Origin: Sipunculus nudus | Taxonomy: Eukaryota; Annelida; Sipuncula; Golfingiida; Sipunculidae | Assembly: GCA_026874595.1 (NCBI GenBank) | Contig: CM049313.1 | Location: 25,046,008 to 25,110,007 of the forward strand | Direction: 5' to 3' | DNA: 64,000 nucleotides | Part shown: piece by piece, positions 21,519-33,895 of the stretch | Layout of the letters: each line of letters opens with the position of its first letter | Position numbering within the stretch: position 1 is the stretch's first letter | The notes under the pieces: model-generated | Database searches by the model: none | What the model was told of the DNA's origin: nothing | The model's input: the letters and a program-made list of their open reading frames with translations, nothing else | Position numbers and translations under genes: made by a program

Positions 21519-24385
21519 GCTGCTGGTGACAGCACAGTGAGTGCAGCGAGTTGAGGCAGCCAGCGAGCAGCAGAGCAGCGTTCCTTTCTAACCAATCATC
21601 ATGCACCAGTGACACAGGTGGCACAGGTTTTTTATCAGTGTGTCAGCAGCGTTATGACCTCATTCTGGGATGTGGTTAAGTCACTGAGCGTTTATCAGTC
21701 AGAGTTGGCACAACCAGCAGCCTACCTCATGGTTTTTTGTGAACAAGGAGGTTACAGAAAGGTACACAGCACACGCACATAATACAGGTGAAGTGGCGGA
21801 CAGACTCCTCTCCCCCCCCCCCCCCCCCCACCTGTTATTTTGAATCTCTCTGTTCCCATTTAGCTGGACAGTATAATACTTTTCTGCATAAATTGTTACT
21901 TTTATACAAATAAATTGTTCAGAAATATTGGTTGACATAAATACACTGCATTGCACAAGACCTTCCCCTTCACTTAATCCAACAGTGAAAGTCCACATAT
22001 CTTGGTAAAAATCCATGTTACTGTTGACACAGATAATTTATTTCTGATTAACATTTTTGTCACAAAAGTATGGTATTTATTAGTATTTACAAGTAATAAC
22101 AATCAGTAAGGGTAAAAACTTAGGTTCAACAGATTTTCAGTTTGGTATTATCATTGGTTCTGTTGGTGTTGTTGTACTATAAAATTATTTTTTATTACTG
22201 AAAAAGGTAATGATCAGATACAGGTGTGTAACACTGTGATATAAACCCCAATAATTCAGGGAGGAGATTTTGACAACAGAAAAAATTGTTGTTGGAAATG
22301 GGGCAGTGTGGGTGGGTCAGCTTACATGCTAATCTTTTATTTGTCTAGCATTCTTTGAACAGTACCTGATTTATATTGCTACAGTATTGAACTTTTTGTT
22401 ATTCAAGTTGCACTGGTATACCATATATTTCTCTGGTTAACAGTGTCACAAAAGTGTTAATACAGATCCATTTTTCTCTATAAATGTGGCATTGTGTTAA
22501 TTCTGATGTTTCATAAAGTTGAGCAGTCATATAGATGTTTATTTATCAGTAGGGGCTAATTAGATGTTTATTGAAAGGTCAGTGAACAATGATTTAAGTT
22601 ATTTAATATGTTGTCTAATATAATTAACATCTTCATGTACAGCATTATGACACCCCAGGCGAGTCATAAGATAAGCTACAGTTATATAAAACTGTGTCAT
22701 GCAATGTTTCCATGCTGTAACTAGGATGCAAGCCTCGGCATGTAGTTAGGGGGGGGGGGGGCAGCCTATTGTAAGAAGTTAGTAAGATGTTGCCAGAACT
22801 GTGTTTGCATTCCTCATTCAGCCTCTATTCCCAAGTGTATTCCTCGATGATGTTTGGTTCCTGTATCAACATCATGTGCAAGATCAACATAAAATTAAAA
22901 ATCTAATCTTTTATTCACTGGACCATTTCAAAAATGCTCTGAAAATTTCTTGAGATTCCATTCATGACTGTGAGAGTTATGTTGTGAACAAACACACAAA
23001 CAGGGATGAACGCATACCCTCCTGGCAGAAAGAACTGGCGGAAAGAAAAGGGAGAGATAGACATTTATTGTCCATGCTCCAGTATAACTAGTTCAGAATA
23101 CTATGTGATTATCTTCATGGCAGGAATGTTACTAATTATGGACCTGCTGTGTGAACTGGTAACTATCATTGTGGCCCAATATGCAGCCTTGTACGATTGT
23201 TCTTTTAAAAGTAAACATAAAATGTTGCAGTTGTGATCAATGACTGACCAGAATATGTAACCTGATGTATAGCCAGTATCTGTCACTTAAATGTTCACCA
23301 GAAACCTGTTACAATGTTGTGCAACATTCGACTAGAATATATAACTCTGTTGTGCAGTTGGATCATGCACTGTAATGATCAACAAGAACCTGTAAATATA
23401 TTGTTCATTTGTGAAACTGTCAGAGTGACATTCAGCTGAATAAAGTATTTATTAAGTTAAAAAGAGATCCTTCAATCTTTCAGTCATAAAAATTACATAA
23501 TATCAATTATTCTTATGTGATATAAGTATGAGAAAATCAAAAATGATAAAAAAATTATTTACCTAGCTATTAATTCACATGATTTATGCAAGTAAATAAG
23601 GCCATTAAAATAAGACAAACTTACTTGCAAGAACATTCTAGCGGAAACAGCATGAAGCTAAAATATCCATGAAAGCAGTCCCTCCTTCATTAAGGATCTG
23701 TTAAAAATAACATGAGGCCATAATGCTGTGCTTGTGAGCCCACTTTTATTCATGTTTATATCAAGTTGCTGAATTTGAATGAGTTTTTCCTGATTGCCAG
23801 TTTTGCCTCATCAGTGACTGACTGTAAGAATTAATAGGGGCTTGAGCATGTAAAGTATTTGGGTTTGGTTAATCAGTGCAAGATGTGAACAATGAAACAC
23901 CAATCTCAGAATTGTTCTGGCTACAGTCTCAAGTGGTATCATGTGTTATACTGGCCACCTGTGAGAAGACTGAAGTGCTGCTGTTTTCATACCAGGATTG
24001 TTTGTCACTTGGTAGATCACTCAGAATAATGGATGCAGCACATCTGCTGTCATCCACATTAAACCTCACTCCCAGCCCTGTCCTACTGTGCACCGTGGCA
24101 ATGTAGTTACTATGGCAACATTCTGTTGAACTGCCTGTCCTTGGTGCAGTTTTTTACAAACATTAATTGTTAGCACAATCAGACTCTACACAACCAATAT
24201 CGAGCAAAACAACATCCAGACCTCCTGTGATAAAGGTGTACCTTTATTACCAGCAATACCGCTAGAAGGTTTGGATAAGATAACTTATCAAGGACAGGAT
24301 CCAGCTTGATCCAGTTTAACACAGAGAGGTTTTACTAGCTACTCCTAATGCACCAATAAACATGATCATAAAGATGAATAGAATT
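21519..24385. other. Long stretch without recognisable genes
   Basis: It holds a C18 tract (21812-21829), a G13 tract (22749-22761) and, at about 22930-23035, a minus-strand piece of the repeat also seen at 55467 (TTCATGACTG..AACAAACACACAAACAGGGATGAACGCATACC). The ORF 23876-24106 has no motif. The remainder is AT-rich. Confidence 0.4.
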
Positions 24386-24800
24386 TATTAAGGTCAGGAT
24401 GATATCTGATATCGAGGTTAAGATCACAATATCTGCCAAATGTGATAACCGTATGGTCAGTTTCCCTATTTTTGTGATATCATTATGTGTTTTTTTCACA
24501 GGTTTGGTACACAAACACCCCCTGTTAGGTTTATTACCTAAAGATAATGGCATCACCAGGATCTTTCGACGTGCAGAAAATCATTTATTTTTAGAAATAT
24601 TGTTTATATTAATAAATCACATGAAATTCTACATAGAAGTTCTCATTATGAAAAAAAAAATATATGGTTATCGTATGTTCAATATGTCAGAGTGCGACAA
24701 ACTGACAGCATTGTGTTCACTAACTACTCATGGAATTTTACAGCCTACGGGTAGTCCCAGAATTTATATATTTGTTAGATTTTTGTCAACAAAATATTTT
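24386..24800. mobile_element. Diverged relative of the 14112-14983 hAT-type element
   Basis: AATATCTGCCAAATGTGATAACCGTATGGTCAG...TTTCCCTATTTTTGTGATATC follows the same order as the left part of the other copy (GATATCTCACAGCC..GTTATCATACCGTCAAATTTCC). Later blocks (TGGCATCA, ATTTATTTTTA, AATCACATG) also agree. No target duplication was found and the right end is unclear. The 140-residue ORF across it is not a gene. Confidence 0.45.
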
Positions 24801-24862
24801 AAAAGAGTGTTACAAATATGAGTCATCAGTACACTTTACCTTATCGTAAAAAGTGCACTATA

Positions 24863-24948
24863 ATACATTACATCTGGGGGCCTTTCCATCAGTTAGCTTG
24901 TTGATATACATTACATCTGGGGGCCTTTCCATCAGTTGGCTTGTTGAT
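24863..24948. repeat. 43 bp tandem duplication
   Basis: ATACATTACATCTGGGGGCC... occurs at 24863 and 24906; the two units differ at one visible base (AGTTAGC versus AGTTGGC). Confidence 0.9.
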
Positions 24949-25084
24949 ATTTACTGAACACCACAGCTGGAGCCATGGCGAGTGCCGGGATTAGTTATAA
25001 TAACTATTTGTACAATCCATGTAAAATAAATAAGTTTATAATTAATATGAACCTGGTGACAACTAGTTTACTCCACAGCAATAT

Positions 25085-25993
25085 GACAACTACCCCAACC
25101 CCCTCCTCTCGGACAATTACCCTCCTCATACCAACAGCTGCCTCCACCTGGACAATTAACCTCCAGTCAATACCCCCCCCCCCCTTGACAATTACCCCAT
25201 TGAGATAAAATATACATTTTAAAGTATACATTTTAAAAGGAAGTGGAATAAATATGTATACTTCACATATTCTATAGTGAGTGTGAATGGCATAAAAATG
25301 CATTATTCTAAAATAAAAAAAAAATGTTTTAGATTAGAAAAAAGGAAGTGTATACCCTGACTGTAAGGAGAGGATACTGAACACCGTGCACGAGCTACTT
25401 AGAGGGTACATATTAGAATTTTTGAGAGGTTTTGCATTATGTTTGCCCTTTCTAAAGTACATGGAATTTAATGGACATTTCTAAAAAAATTGTTATGATA
25501 CATTTGCTCTGTTTGTAAATATGTGTTGTTTGAAATACATTTGTTACCAATTGTTTTTTTTCTTCCAATCAGAATAATTGGACAACCCAAGGCTAAAAGA
25601 GCCACTGAAAGCGGCAACATGTAAAAGATTGCTCATCACATTTTCTGGAACTCATAAATGAAGTAAGTAACAATATGAATATACATAAACAATTCAGGAT
25701 ACACTAATATTCCCACACCGTAAGGAGGAATGACTACTGAAATGGTCCATGTCTGTCCATCAGTCCATCCAATCACTGAAACCACACTTTCCAAGTTATA
25801 CATATGGCAGGGGACTATTTGTGCCTTGTTTTGTATATTTTTTAAAACGTATATTTCAAAACAGGGGTAATCTTCCAAGGGGGGTGGGGGGTAGTTGTTT
25901 GTGGGTTATTGGGGAGGGTAATTGTATAGGGGATAGTTGTCTGTGGAGATAACTATTGGGGGGGGGGGGTTAATTGTACAGGGGGTAGTTGTC
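25085..25993. mobile_element. Foldback-type element with long inverted arms
   Basis: The left arm (25085 to about 25270) starts GACAACTACCCC and contains several GGACAATTACCCTCC-like units. The right arm (about 25800-25993) is its inverse, ending GGGGTAGTTGTC. Inner arm parts also pair: CCTTGACAATTACCCC..AAATATACATTTTAAA against CCTTGGAAGATTACCCC..AAATATACGTTTTAAA. A C12 tract (25173-25184) lies in one arm and a G12 tract (25958-25969) in the other. The loop of about 530 bp has no gene. No target duplication was seen. Confidence 0.6.
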
Positions 25994-26952
25994 CTAGAGC
26001 CTTACACCACATACAAATAATTGCAAGACATTCGCTTAATCAAGAAATTTAATGTTGCTTAGTTAAACTGACAGTCATTTCGTGTGCCCCTTTATCTTGA
26101 ATATGTATCATGTTCGGTTGAATTGAAATAGGCTGACACAAAGGAATATCCCTGCCCCGCTCTCCTCTTGAGTGTGTGGAGCTTGTTTAGACATGTCAGA
26201 AAGCAACTCTGGTCTCATTAGGTGTGCTCAAATTACACCTAGCCAAATTACCAGAATGGCACCTTTAGATTTTTCTTTTCTTGTGTGCCCTGTTTTTTTT
26301 ATGACAGCTGAGTTTTTGCAAGATGTAATATATACCATAGTGTTTGACAGCCATGGTTAAGCCATATGTGGAATGGAAAGTGGTGCTTCTGAACACTGAT
26401 TTGTTCTGAAATATTCAAGTATCAAAAGATTAGAGCTTAACTGAATGGCATTCCTGCAATTTTTAAATCAGCACACATTGAGCTTAATTATCATTAACAT
26501 ATGGGAATAGTTATTTTATCACCCATTTATTTACAATTTTATTCACACATATTTTAATTTGAAATTCAATTTTTACAAATAAAAATAATTTAATAATATT
26601 TCATATTTAATTCACACAAGCTATGATAAAGAAGTCAATTTAGAGTCTTATGGCTGATAGTAATAAACAAATCTACCCATTTATAGACTTTTGTGAAACC
26701 AATGGAAATGGAGACAAGGGTCTGAACTTTACAGCCTCCACTGTAATTTCAGAGATTGATGGATATTTATTATGCAAACATGGATGTCATACCTTTTCCC
26801 ATCATGAATTCAGTATTAAACAAATTTCAAAGGATTAGTAAGATAATGCCACACATGAGAGCTGAAATGTGTTTTTGAAGGATCATGTTTGATGCATAAG
26901 ACTTTTCAGGAAATAATATTGAAGGATCCATTTTGCATTTCAATAATAAAAG
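25994..26952. other. AT-rich stretch without genes
   Basis: I see no repeat or motif of note. 26500-26620 is extreme in A/T. The short ORFs here lack motifs. Confidence 0.4.
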
Positions 26953-27258
26953 ATCCCGGTCGTGGGTAGCGTCCCATTCTGACCTCTGTCTGCGCTCAGA
27001 CTCCTAGGCAAAGTCTTAACCACAAGGGTGCGCTCTCTCGACCCAGGAGTGAATGGGTACTGGTCATGATAGGAAGGCAAATGTAGAAGGAATAACCTTC
27101 TAGCACCTGATATGGCAGCTTTGGTTGTATGCTCCCCAGGGAGCCGAGGAAAGCTACAAGAATGAACAGACCAGGAAGGCAAAGTGTAAAGTCGGATGAG
27201 ACTGACATCATCAGCGATATCAGACTATAAACTCCCACCTTTTTTTTTTTTTTTTTTT
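26953..27258. mobile_element. SINE-like dispersed repeat, copy 2, ending in T18
   Basis: It contains GATCCCGGTCGTGGGTAGCG, CTCTCGACCCAGGAGTGAATG and CATCAGCGATATCAGACTATA, then a T18 tract (27241-27258). On the minus strand, CTTGTGGTTAAGACTTTGCC resembles a tRNA-type box A, with a weak box-B-like GGTCAGAATGG 30-40 bp on. Its order relative to the homopolymer is unusual for a SINE, so strand and class stay open. Homologous to 7848-8177. Confidence 0.5.
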
Positions 27259-27349
27259 AAACTAGCTACAGATAATCACATAGATGGCTTACTTGACAAA
27301 CATTAGTGTTAGGAATCATTCATAAAATCATATTCAACAATTGAAAGAT

Positions 27350-27719
27350 GAAAAGGAAAGATGATTAAATTAGCGGATTATTTTATCGTATTGTACAATC
27401 TTTAATACTGTGAAGTTTGCTGTATCAAATTATACCAAAAATAATGTCCAAGTAAATTCAGTCTTACTTATGTGTCATACCAAAAGGTCAAGGTTGACAC
27501 TTTTTGCACAATGTTAAGTGTCAGTGCTCTTCACTGTTTTTTGCCCTGTCTTTTTTTATATTTCTGACCACATAAAGAGAATTTTATCTGGGTCATTTGG
27601 ATGTGCATTCATAATCATTTGTGATTGATTATGCAGATATATATATATGCAATAGATTCTTTTGATTATTTAAGAAAATGACCAGTCATTGATATAATCA
27701 ATTAATTGACACACCACTG
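27350..27719 (-). mobile_element. hAT-like MITE family member 2
   Basis: It is reversed relative to member 1. The right edge reads ATCAATTAATTGACACACCACTG, so the end on its own strand is CAGTGGTGTGTCAATTAATT, a hAT-like terminus. The interior has AAAGGTCAAGGTTGACACTT and GTGATTGATTATGCA, shared with 42495-42832 and 54345-54718. The left boundary is approximate. Confidence 0.5.
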
Positions 27720-27984
27720 CTATAAATCCATGTCAAATCGACCAGAGTACCAAGGCCCCTGCATCGGCATCCATATCTGTGTCAACAATCATTTAAAAAC
27801 GCAGTAAAAATATAATCTGGTTGAAATGTCCACCCCTAGTTTAGGAAAGGGCTGTCAGAATGTTAGTACCTGAAAACATCTGTAGCTACAGTGTTCATGG
27901 TCAAAACATATAACACATTGGTACATATACATGATACTGCATAGACAGCCCTGAACCTCAAGCCCTGTTGTTCTAACTTGCCTC

Positions 27985-28245
27985 AGGAAATCACAATTTC
28001 ACCTGCTGCTCAAGAAAACTGGTCTTGACAAGAATGGATTAGGTAATTACTGCCCCATCGCAAACCTCCCTCCATGGGGAACATGCCTGAAAAGCTTGTT
28101 GCTAAGCAACTTACCAGATACATGACAGGTCATGGACTTCATTAACAAAGCCAGTCCTCCTGTAAAACCGGTGGTTCTGTGGAAACGTTCCAAGTAACTG
28201 ATAACTTCCAAGTTGTCAGGGACTGCTTTTTTGAGCTGCAACTTT
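27985..28245 (+). pseudogene. CR1/jockey-like LINE reverse transcriptase fragment
   Basis: Codons 28012-28071 read KKTGLDKNGLGNYCPIANLP, matching the conserved reverse-transcriptase segment KKPGLDxxxxxNYRPISNLP. After a frame change, 28092 onward reads KLVAKQLTRYMTGHGLH, the segment that follows it in such proteins. In a third piece, GSVETFQVTDN (about 28170) matches the STETALLKVTDD region. The Arg of NYRP is Cys. It is a short, frameshifted, dead relic of a non-LTR retrotransposon. Confidence 0.75.
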
Positions 28246-29200
28246 TTAATTGATCATTGTGCAGAGAGGAGCAATTATGTATAGTTTCTAAAACAGCATG
28301 GAAGAAGTTTGATTTATATTTGAAAATGTCATGTCATGAGGCTGATTATTGTCATTCTAAAATGAAGTCCTTATCACCTGTCATTTCTTGGATGTATCAT
28401 TTTCATCTCAGCTGAGCTTTAGCTAGCAGACCTTTTCCATCATCCTTCCTTATTTTCTATATCTGTTAATCTTTTTGAAAGCCCAGCATAAACGGTTCAA
28501 AATTAGATTATGCTATGAAACAAAGCATGATACGACACAAAATCTTGGCTGTTTGGCTTCTAATCACATGTATATTGAAATATGTACAAATCCCTTCGAT
28601 CTTTGCTTCATATTGCATATTTAAAATTGTTGCATCGTCACTGGCATCCTATCTTATCATTTCCAAATTTCATAACATTTATGCTTAGTTCTTTTCTTGT
28701 CATACTTTCCCTTCTTCATACTTTCTGTTCATTGTGTATATAGCCAATTTTCTGCATTGTATAGAACCAACTGTTTCATGGGCAGCCATGATGTTGCTGA
28801 TCAGTAATGATGTAATGTCCCATCCCTTTTTGAATAATACTGTATAATTTACAAATCTTGGGTATTTAGGATATGACATTGCGATGCACACTGGGCTTTA
28901 GGTGCATTTGCTATCATAACAACTATAGACTGTGAATTAAACTGTATAAAAAGTTCTGGCAAATTCAAAACCAAGTCAACATGAAATTTGCCTTTCTGTC
29001 CAGTTATCTATACAGAAAAAAACAGAGTTAGCTTTGATATTGATGCTCAGGGCTGGTCAACAACAAAATACAGGAGAATGTGAATTGCTGTAACATATAT
29101 AACCCTGTGACCATGTCAAGGTTGCATGACAATCATCTGACCATTTTTTGCAGACACAACTGCAGTATTTGTACCATTCATTCCTAAATTTCATGTATGG
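28246..29200. other. Stretch without genes
   Basis: AT-rich, no clear repeat family. The minus ORF at 28700-28891 has no motif. Confidence 0.4.
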
Positions 29201-29441
29201 AACAAGATTTTACCCAAAATAGGCTGCATTTATCTTACTGAAAGTCACCTGACCACTGCATTTAGATATATATATTGTTTTGGTTTTCATTGATGGAGCC
29301 ATTTTGATACTTCATGCTAACAAGATTTTACCCAAAATAGGCTGCATTTATCCTACTGAAAGTCACCTGACCACTGCATTTGGATATAATAATATACTGT
29401 TTTGGTTTAAACTGATGGAGCCATTTTGATAATTCATGCTT
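29201..29441. repeat. 118 bp tandem duplication
   Basis: AACAAGATTTTACCCAAAAT starts both units (29201 and 29319). They share GTCACCTGACCACTGCATTT and GATGGAGCCATTTTGATA, with few differences. Confidence 0.9.
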
Positions 29442-30121
29442 TCTGCTAGTGTTGAATGATATAACCCTGTCTCTACAGATATTAAGCATACCAAACAAAT
29501 GCAAATCATCTACAGTTAATCAAATAAAATTATTTGCATCAGTTGAGGTAGACATATATAATTGCAATTTGCAATAACCAGCAGATGAGGTGTGTATATA
29601 TGTGTTTATATGGTTTAATTGCTGTCAGGAGAAATACACTTATTTATTACTAGTCAAGCTTTGGGGATAAATTGTTGATTCAATATAGGGAACCTGTTAA
29701 ATAGATTTTAATGGTTGAGTCAGTTATGAGAGGGTTGTAACATTTCCTGTGTTCAGCAGTAGTTGTCCAGGTCACATCTTCAGTTCATGAACACCCGAGT
29801 ATGAATGGTAATTTAGTTATAAAAAATTATCTTTATAGTGAATTTAAAATGCATATTAAATATTCCCAGTATATCTTTAAATCTTTGTGTAATTTTTCTT
29901 ATGTAATACAGATAAAAAATTTTGCTCTGTGTAAGCAGTAAAGTAAAAATTGTCCTATTTTCAGATTTTCAGTACTCACACATTCAATTCTTTTTATCAA
30001 ATATTGACCACTGCTGTAAGACATGTATGATAATTCTTATAATATGCAAAATATTCAAAGGTTTGGGTTGTGTTAGTTTACAATACTGTACCACAGTCCC
30101 ATGAATCGTATTTGAATCTGA

Positions 30122-30549
30122 TACTGTGGTTGGCTTCATGTTCGCGAGACTGAAATTTCGCGATTTTTCAATTTTTAATGTTTCGCGAGGGTTTCATTTT
30201 CGCGATCTCACCAGAACCCAAATATTTGGTAAAGCCATACCTATGTGTGTTATAATGAGAATAAGTCATGAGTTTGTGATATTTTTCTCATATAACGATG
30301 GGCCCGAACACAAAGCACAGGTAGTTAAGTTCAAATTAAGAGGAACGTTTTCCCTATACCTGCATGGATGTAACTTATTATAACAATTGTCATTGTTCTA
30401 ATCTATTCCCATACAAATATTGGCTACATTAAATAAGAAGGACGTAATCCATTGGCCAATTATTCCCGTAGGTTTCATTTTCGCGATTATTTCCCATTCG
30501 CGAATATCGCGAAATTAAAACCCTCGCGAACAAAAAGGCAACCACAGTA
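30122..30549. mobile_element. Tc1/mariner-type MITE with TTCGCGA-rich termini (30124-30547)
   Basis: TA dinucleotides flank both ends (30122-30123, 30548-30549). The left end CTGTGGTTGGCTTCATGTTC is inverted at the right end (rc CTGTGGTTGCCTTTTTGTTC), and both arms continue with GCGAG..TTTCGCGA. TTCGCGA-type words recur about eight times in 424 bp, in a region otherwise poor in CpG. TA duplication fits Tc1/mariner; no transposase is present. Confidence 0.7.
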
Positions 30550-32717
30550 TTGGTCAAAAACAAGGTCCATTCAGATGTAAACAGATGATCAGTATATATT
30601 GGCAGAGTTTTAGTCTGTTCTAGGCCAGAATAACGCCCACCAATAACGATTCATGTGACTGTGACTGTACAGTGTATCTGTTTTCCCTGTGGTATGCTAA
30701 AAGACAGTGAATTCAGATAACAACAGTTACCATGCAGAGGTTCATTTTCTGGTATCAGGGGTTTACTGTTAACCAGTATTGAGTAGTGCTTTGTGCTCGC
30801 AGCCTCATACTAAAGATAGGAGATGTGTGCAAACTGTGTTTATCACTCCACAAACTAAGATTACCAACAAGACATGAGATAGGAGACATTAGACAAAGAG
30901 ATACACAGAGTTGTCTGAATAGAATGAAAACAATAGTCAGTGAGCTTCGGCAGCCTTGTGTAGACTCTAGCATGGTCCTTCCAGATAATAGACTGTGTTC
31001 TCCTGAGACCTCAGTCAGATGCAGGGCTGCCAACTCTGACTTTGTAAGCTATTGATTGGGCTTCTTAGAGGCTGTGAGAGCCCTGGAAAGAAACAGCCCG
31101 CCACAAACTATTAGCCCACAGCGGAAGCAGTAAAACAACAGACATGCATTTATTTCATTTGAAGGGAAACAACTGGTAGTGAGATTGCCAGTCGATTATG
31201 GCCTCACGCATACTTTATGTTAAGCCTGTATGTGGCTTACATCAAAAGCAAAAAGAATGAAGAGGGCCTGTTATCGCCATGTCCTTACTTATTCAGTAGC
31301 TTGTACAGTACTGATACAGTGCTGGCAATGCTTCACTCTAACCAGACAATACAAATTTAATAAACAGTTCCCCTCAGCAGGCATCTTATCTTATCATGTG
31401 ACATCACACAGACATGGGATACTGCAAGATTTCACTTGGGGTGATTTCTTTAAAGATCTTAAAAAATATGAAGTGTCTAGGCAGCCAACAATTCTAAACC
31501 TTGCACAGCCAACAATGCTGTATACTCATTCTAAAAACAACTGTATAAATTCATATCGCATGCATTTTTATCATCTAGTTATATATACAATGTTATAAAT
31601 GTTGTGTATGTCATTTACAGACTGATATTGCATACCTCTCAGCATCTTCAGTCATGCAACTTCGTATTTTGAAGTCCTAATGGACAATATATCAGTTTAT
31701 CTGATTATATAATGTAAAAAAAAAATATAATAATTCAGAAAGTCAAGTGGAAATCCTGTATATTTTGCTGTTTATATTTTGTACATTAAAAGATCAAATA
31801 TATGGCTGTTGTGAAAATTTATATTGTTCATTATTTAAGTATGTCAGAATATTAATGAAGAAAATTAAATATGATGAAAGAATTATGAGATCTACAGTAT
31901 CAGTGCTGTATGGAAGACACAATATAAATAGTGTGTACATGTATACATATAACTAGATAATAAAAGTGCTTAAAAAAAGAGTTTATACAAGTGCTTGTAA
32001 TGTGAGTTCAACAATGGCAAAAGTCTATGCAGCTAACAAAATTAATGTCACCTTTGAGTCTGCACATTGTAGACTTCCAAGACACTTCCCAAAAAAGACC
32101 AGTTCTTCAAAAGATGTATCTGATGTCAAAGTTTAAAGGATATTGATTTCCCTGCATTTAACACTGTATTAAATTTTTGCAAGCCAAAGGGATAGCATGT
32201 TGTTTTCTAGTGAACAATGGCATTATGGCCTATGTTAGTTATGCTAAAACTTATTTATATAAGAATGAAATAGCTTCATCACATTTATGTTGCTGAAGTC
32301 GTAATAAACAAAACTTAGGCTGATCACTGTGTATGTATGTGTGTGTGTGAGACAGCTGCTTTGATTCATTGCCAAGGCCAGAGTGCATGATTATGGCATG
32401 TATGGGGTCAGGAGCAGGTAACCATGGCAACTACACTTGTTACATGTGCTAGGCCTGAGTATGTTACTAGGCTGGTACTCAAGTACAGATAGATATGAAA
32501 TAACAGATAATTCACACACAGCCCAGCTGTTGATGTAGAAGATTATCTTTTGTGTTTGGATAAATTACCATCCAAGTGTTTTTAAGATGTCTTAATCTGC
32601 TTGAGAAGATACTTCTTTATCTCTTATTCCTGGCAGCATCATTTCCTACAGCACAACATGAAAAGCCAGCTAATCATCTAAGTTCTCTGTAGCCTCTATG
32701 TGATAATCCCCTGCCTC
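30550..32717. other. Stretch without genes
   Basis: No gene or clear element. 30740-31070 is less AT-rich and gives overlapping ORFs on both strands without motifs. A TG run lies at 32332-32349. Confidence 0.4.
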
Positions 32718-33895
32718 AGCGGGGCGGGGGGGGGGGGGGGGGATATAGAGATCAGCTCCCTCCATCTATCCATCTGTCCGTCCATCCGTCATTGCAGAAT
32801 TTTGGATTTTTCATGAATTTTTTTATGCATAATTTTAACATTTAATATGTGACATGATATCTCGAAAAGTTTCACTCAGATCTACTTCTAATTGTAGTAG
32901 CAGGTGCATCTTATGGGTATCTAGAACTAATAAAGTTTTGGTCACACTTGGATTTTTTATGAATTTTTCAATACAAAATTTTTACATTTCATATATGACT
33001 TTATTTCTCTAAAAATTTTACTGGGATCTACTTCTTATTAGATTAGCAGGTGCATCTTTAGGGTCTCCAGAGTTGATTAGGTTTTGGTCACACTTGAATG
33101 ATTTTTATACACCCATATAGGACAGGACATATTATGCTATACCCTAAGTCCCTCCATTCATCCTTCTCTCTGTCCATTATCTTTTGGTGTCTCTGCAATA
33201 ACTAACCAAGGCTTTGATGGATTTTTATTAAACTCACAATATCTACTTAACAAGAGATTATCACACCCTAGTCCAATTATAGGCATAATCCCCTCTTGTT
33301 TAATGAGGTCAGAGGTCACAAGGCTACTTTGTGGCATCGCTGCGATAACTTACGAGGGATACGATGGATTTTGATCAGCAGAAATATTACTCAAAATAAT
33401 ATCTCACCTAATTTCGATTTCCAGCCAAATCCACACATACTTTATAAGGTCAGAGGTCACTCGACTTTGGTCGCCGCGGCACCATGGTAACTTTCCAAAG
33501 GTTTTATGGATTTTTTATGACACTTAAAAAACATATTTACCAATAGAGTTTCTCACCTGAATTACATTCTTATAAAAATTCACACATATTTGAGGTCAGA
33601 GGTCACCAGATACACAACAGTCATATTATGCACGTTTGCAGTGCTATTGTTATAAATTGTTTTATACAAAATTTTTACATTTCACATGTGACACTATTTC
33701 TCAAAAAGTTTAACTGGGAGCTACTTCTAATTATAATAGTAGACGCATCCTATAAGTCACTTTCCGTATTGGCAGCAGATAAGGTTCTCTGATTAAGCCT
33801 GCACAAAGTGTTTCCGTCAGTTCTGTGACTGTGATGGTGTGAGTACACATTTCTCAAATTCCTGTTTTGCAGGGGGGGGGGGGGGAGGGGGGGAT
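32718..33895. mobile_element. Repeat element with tandem units, bounded by G tracts
   Basis: It begins at a G17 tract (32726-32742) followed by CCATCTATCCATCTGTCCG, and ends near a G14/G7 tract (33872-33893). Inside are units of about 146 bp starting GGATTTTT[CT]ATGAATTTTT (32804, 32950, about 33095), each with GATCTACTTCT and GCAGGTGCATCTT. The third unit is split by an insertion (about 33107-33655) and continues at about 33656-33760. Confidence 0.55.
33107..33655. repeat. Nested insertion with three units, each holding a perfect DR1 motif
   Basis: It starts ATACACCCATATAGGACAGG and interrupts the 146 bp-unit array. It has three units of about 143 bp with TGGATTTTTAT.A and TCTCACCT segments. 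Each unit carries AGGTCAGAGGTCA (33306-33318, 33447-33459, 33593-33605), which is AGGTCA, one base, AGGTCA. That is a perfect DR1 site of the kind bound by RXR heterodimers, HNF4 and COUP-TF. Binding here is inference. Confidence 0.6.

Noticed and set aside
24399-24821. 140-residue ORF
   Set aside because: It spans a diverged transposon copy; composition follows AT-rich DNA and there is no motif.
26955-27030. tRNA gene on the minus strand
   Set aside because: Only a box-A-like string and a poor box B; no cloverleaf can be drawn, and the piece is part of a dispersed repeat.
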